Below are positions 6,493-7,414 of a DNA stretch of 7,414 nt, in pieces; the stretch's first letter is position 1, and every line of letters begins with the position of its first letter. Source of the stretch: Candidatus Rokuibacteriota bacterium (GTDB lineage Bacteria > Methylomirabilota > Methylomirabilia > Rokubacteriales > CSP1-6). The stretch covers positions 1 through 7,414 of the forward strand of contig JACORX010000046.1 in assembly GCA_016179165.1 (NCBI GenBank). Reading direction: 5' to 3'. The position numbers were made by a program, and so were the translations under genes. A model generated the notes under the pieces. The model was not told the origin of the DNA. It saw nothing but the letters and a program-made list of their open reading frames with translations, and ran no database searches.

Positions 6493-7414
6493 ATGGACGA
6501 TATCGAGGTCTGGTTCGACAAGGGCGTGACGGACGGCCTGCCCGTCGTGCCGCCCACGCGCGAGCGCGTTGAGCGGATGCTCGCGGGGACGGCGCTGGAT
6601 CGGGCGGAGCTCGTGGGCGAGGTCGCGCCCAACTACGGCCGCGCGACGGTCGAAAAGGTTGCCGCAACCGCTGTGATGGCGGGCTGCCGCCCCGAGTACC
6701 TGCCGGTCGTGCTGGCGGCGGTCGAGGCCGCATGCGACCCCGCCTTCAACCTGCACGGCGTGTCCACGTCCACACACTTCTCGGCGCCGCTCATCGTGGT
6801 GAACGGGCCGATCCGCGAGCGCGTCGGGCTCAACTGCTCCTTCGGCGTGTTCGGACCGGGCTACCGCGCCAACGCCACCATCGGCCGCGCGCTGCGCCTG
6901 GTCATGATCAACCTGGGCGGCGCCAAGCCGGGCGAGATCTCGATGGCGACCTTCGGCCACCCGGGGCGCTACACGTACTGCATCGGAGAATACGAGGAGG
7001 CAAGCCCCTGGCCGCCGTACCACGTCGAGCGGGGATTCGGGCCGGAGGAGAGCACGGTGACCGTGTTCGCCGGAGAGGCGCCGCACGGCATCTCGGACCA
7101 TGCGAGCCGCACCCCCAGGAGCCTCGCCGGCTCCCTCGGCTGGTCCATGTGCGGGCTGTGGAACATCAAGCACTTTCCTCTCTACTCGCACACCATGCTG
7201 GTCGTCGGCCCCGAGCACGCCCGCACCTTCGGCGACGGCGGGTGGAGCAAGGCGGATCTCAAGCGACACCTCTTCGAGACCGTGCGCGTGCCCTACCGTA
7301 CGCTGCTGCCGGACACGGAGAACGGCGAGGGTACCAACGTGCGCTTCAGCAAGGGTCGCGAGCCGGGCTCGGAGGAGCTCATACCAAAGGTCCCCTCGGC
7401 CGACGAGATCCACG
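6493..7414 (+). CDS. Conserved-looking protein of unknown function, 5' portion, cut by right window edge
   Basis: An uninterrupted plus-strand frame gives 307 codons before the edge, with codon use like the operon genes. I do not recognise a characterised family. Distinctive segments are DGLPVVPPTRERVERML (14-30), PNYGRATVEKVAATAVMAG (46-64) followed by CRPEYLPVVLAAVEA, NLHGVSTSTHFSAPLIVVNG (86-105), FGVFGPGYRANATIGRALRL (117-136), GHPGRYTYCIGEYEEASPW (155-173) and VVGPEHARTF (237-246). Cysteines are at 65, 81, 115, 163 and 220. There is no signal peptide or membrane segment, so it is probably cytoplasmic. The motif style (glycine-, proline- and histidine-rich conserved turns) suggests an enzyme, but no reaction can be assigned. 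From memory, similar proteins occur in Rokubacteria- and Actinobacteria-like genomes, some near short UGSC-type (seleno)proteins; this is unverified. The start at 6493 is preferred; an in-frame ATG at 6463 would add ten residues (MCQHDAILTS), and neither has a strong ribosome site. It is divergent from mreB and probably not functionally tied to the rod operon. Confidence 0.82.
   Translation, partial: MDDIEVWFDKGVTDGLPVVPPTRERVERMLAGTALDRAELVGEVAPNYGRATVEKVAATAVMAGCRPEYLPVVLAAVEAACDPAFNLHGVSTSTHFSAPLIVVNGPIRERVGLNCSFGVFGPGYRANATIGRALRLVMINLGGAKPGEISMATFGHPGRYTYCIGEYEEASPWPPYHVERGFGPEESTVTVFAGEAPHGISDHASRTPRSLAGSLGWSMCGLWNIKHFPLYSHTMLVVGPEHARTFGDGGWSKADLKRHLFETVRVPYRTLLPDTENGEGTNVRFSKGREPGSEELIPKVPSADEIH

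Noticed and set aside
6385..7413. A minus-strand open frame of over 340 codons opposite the right-hand plus-strand gene
   Set aside because: The plus-strand frame has conserved-looking motifs and operon-like codon use, while the minus-strand translation is Arg/Ala/His-rich and low in recognisable motifs, typical of a shadow.

Overview
The window is a GC-rich bacterial chromosome segment (about two-thirds G+C by eye, with strong G/C preference at third codon positions). It is dominated by a complete rod-shape (elongasome) operon on the minus strand, so the organism is almost certainly a rod-shaped, peptidoglycan-containing bacterium. The composition, the gene order mreB-mreC-mreD-mrdA-rodA-rng and the divergent gene of an uncharacterised family would fit an uncultivated soil or sediment lineage such as Rokubacteria/Methylomirabilota. 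That placement is recollection and inference; it was not tested.

Layout, right to left on the minus strand: mreB (6205-5174), mreC (5122-4283), mreD (4279-3785), mrdA encoding PBP2 (3794-1983), rodA (1983-889), then the 5' part of rng encoding RNase G (818 to the left edge). Spacing is very tight from mreC onward: 3 nt between mreC and mreD, a 10-nt overlap of mreD and mrdA, and a 1-nt overlap of mrdA and rodA. This implies one transcript with translational coupling. The rodA-rng gap is 70 nt and the mreB-mreC gap about 50 nt; neither holds a credible terminator. A candidate promoter and a good ribosome binding site lie in front of mreB.

Functionally, MreB filaments under the inner membrane, with MreC and MreD, organise and activate the RodA/PBP2 pair. 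RodA polymerises lipid II into glycan strands and PBP2 cross-links them during lateral wall growth. RNase G is a housekeeping endoribonuclease (rRNA maturation and mRNA decay) that is also linked to mre genes in other bacteria.

The 287-nt space upstream of mreB is a divergent intergenic region with a perfect 10-bp inverted repeat and repeated GGCCCGG words. To its right, on the plus strand, starts an open reading frame that runs off the window. It encodes at least 307 residues of a conserved-looking, soluble protein of unknown function. It is the only non-housekeeping content here. I see no mobile element, CRISPR array, RNA gene or defence system, and no clear evidence of a new multi-gene system. 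The least explained parts are the divergent gene and the structured intergenic region.
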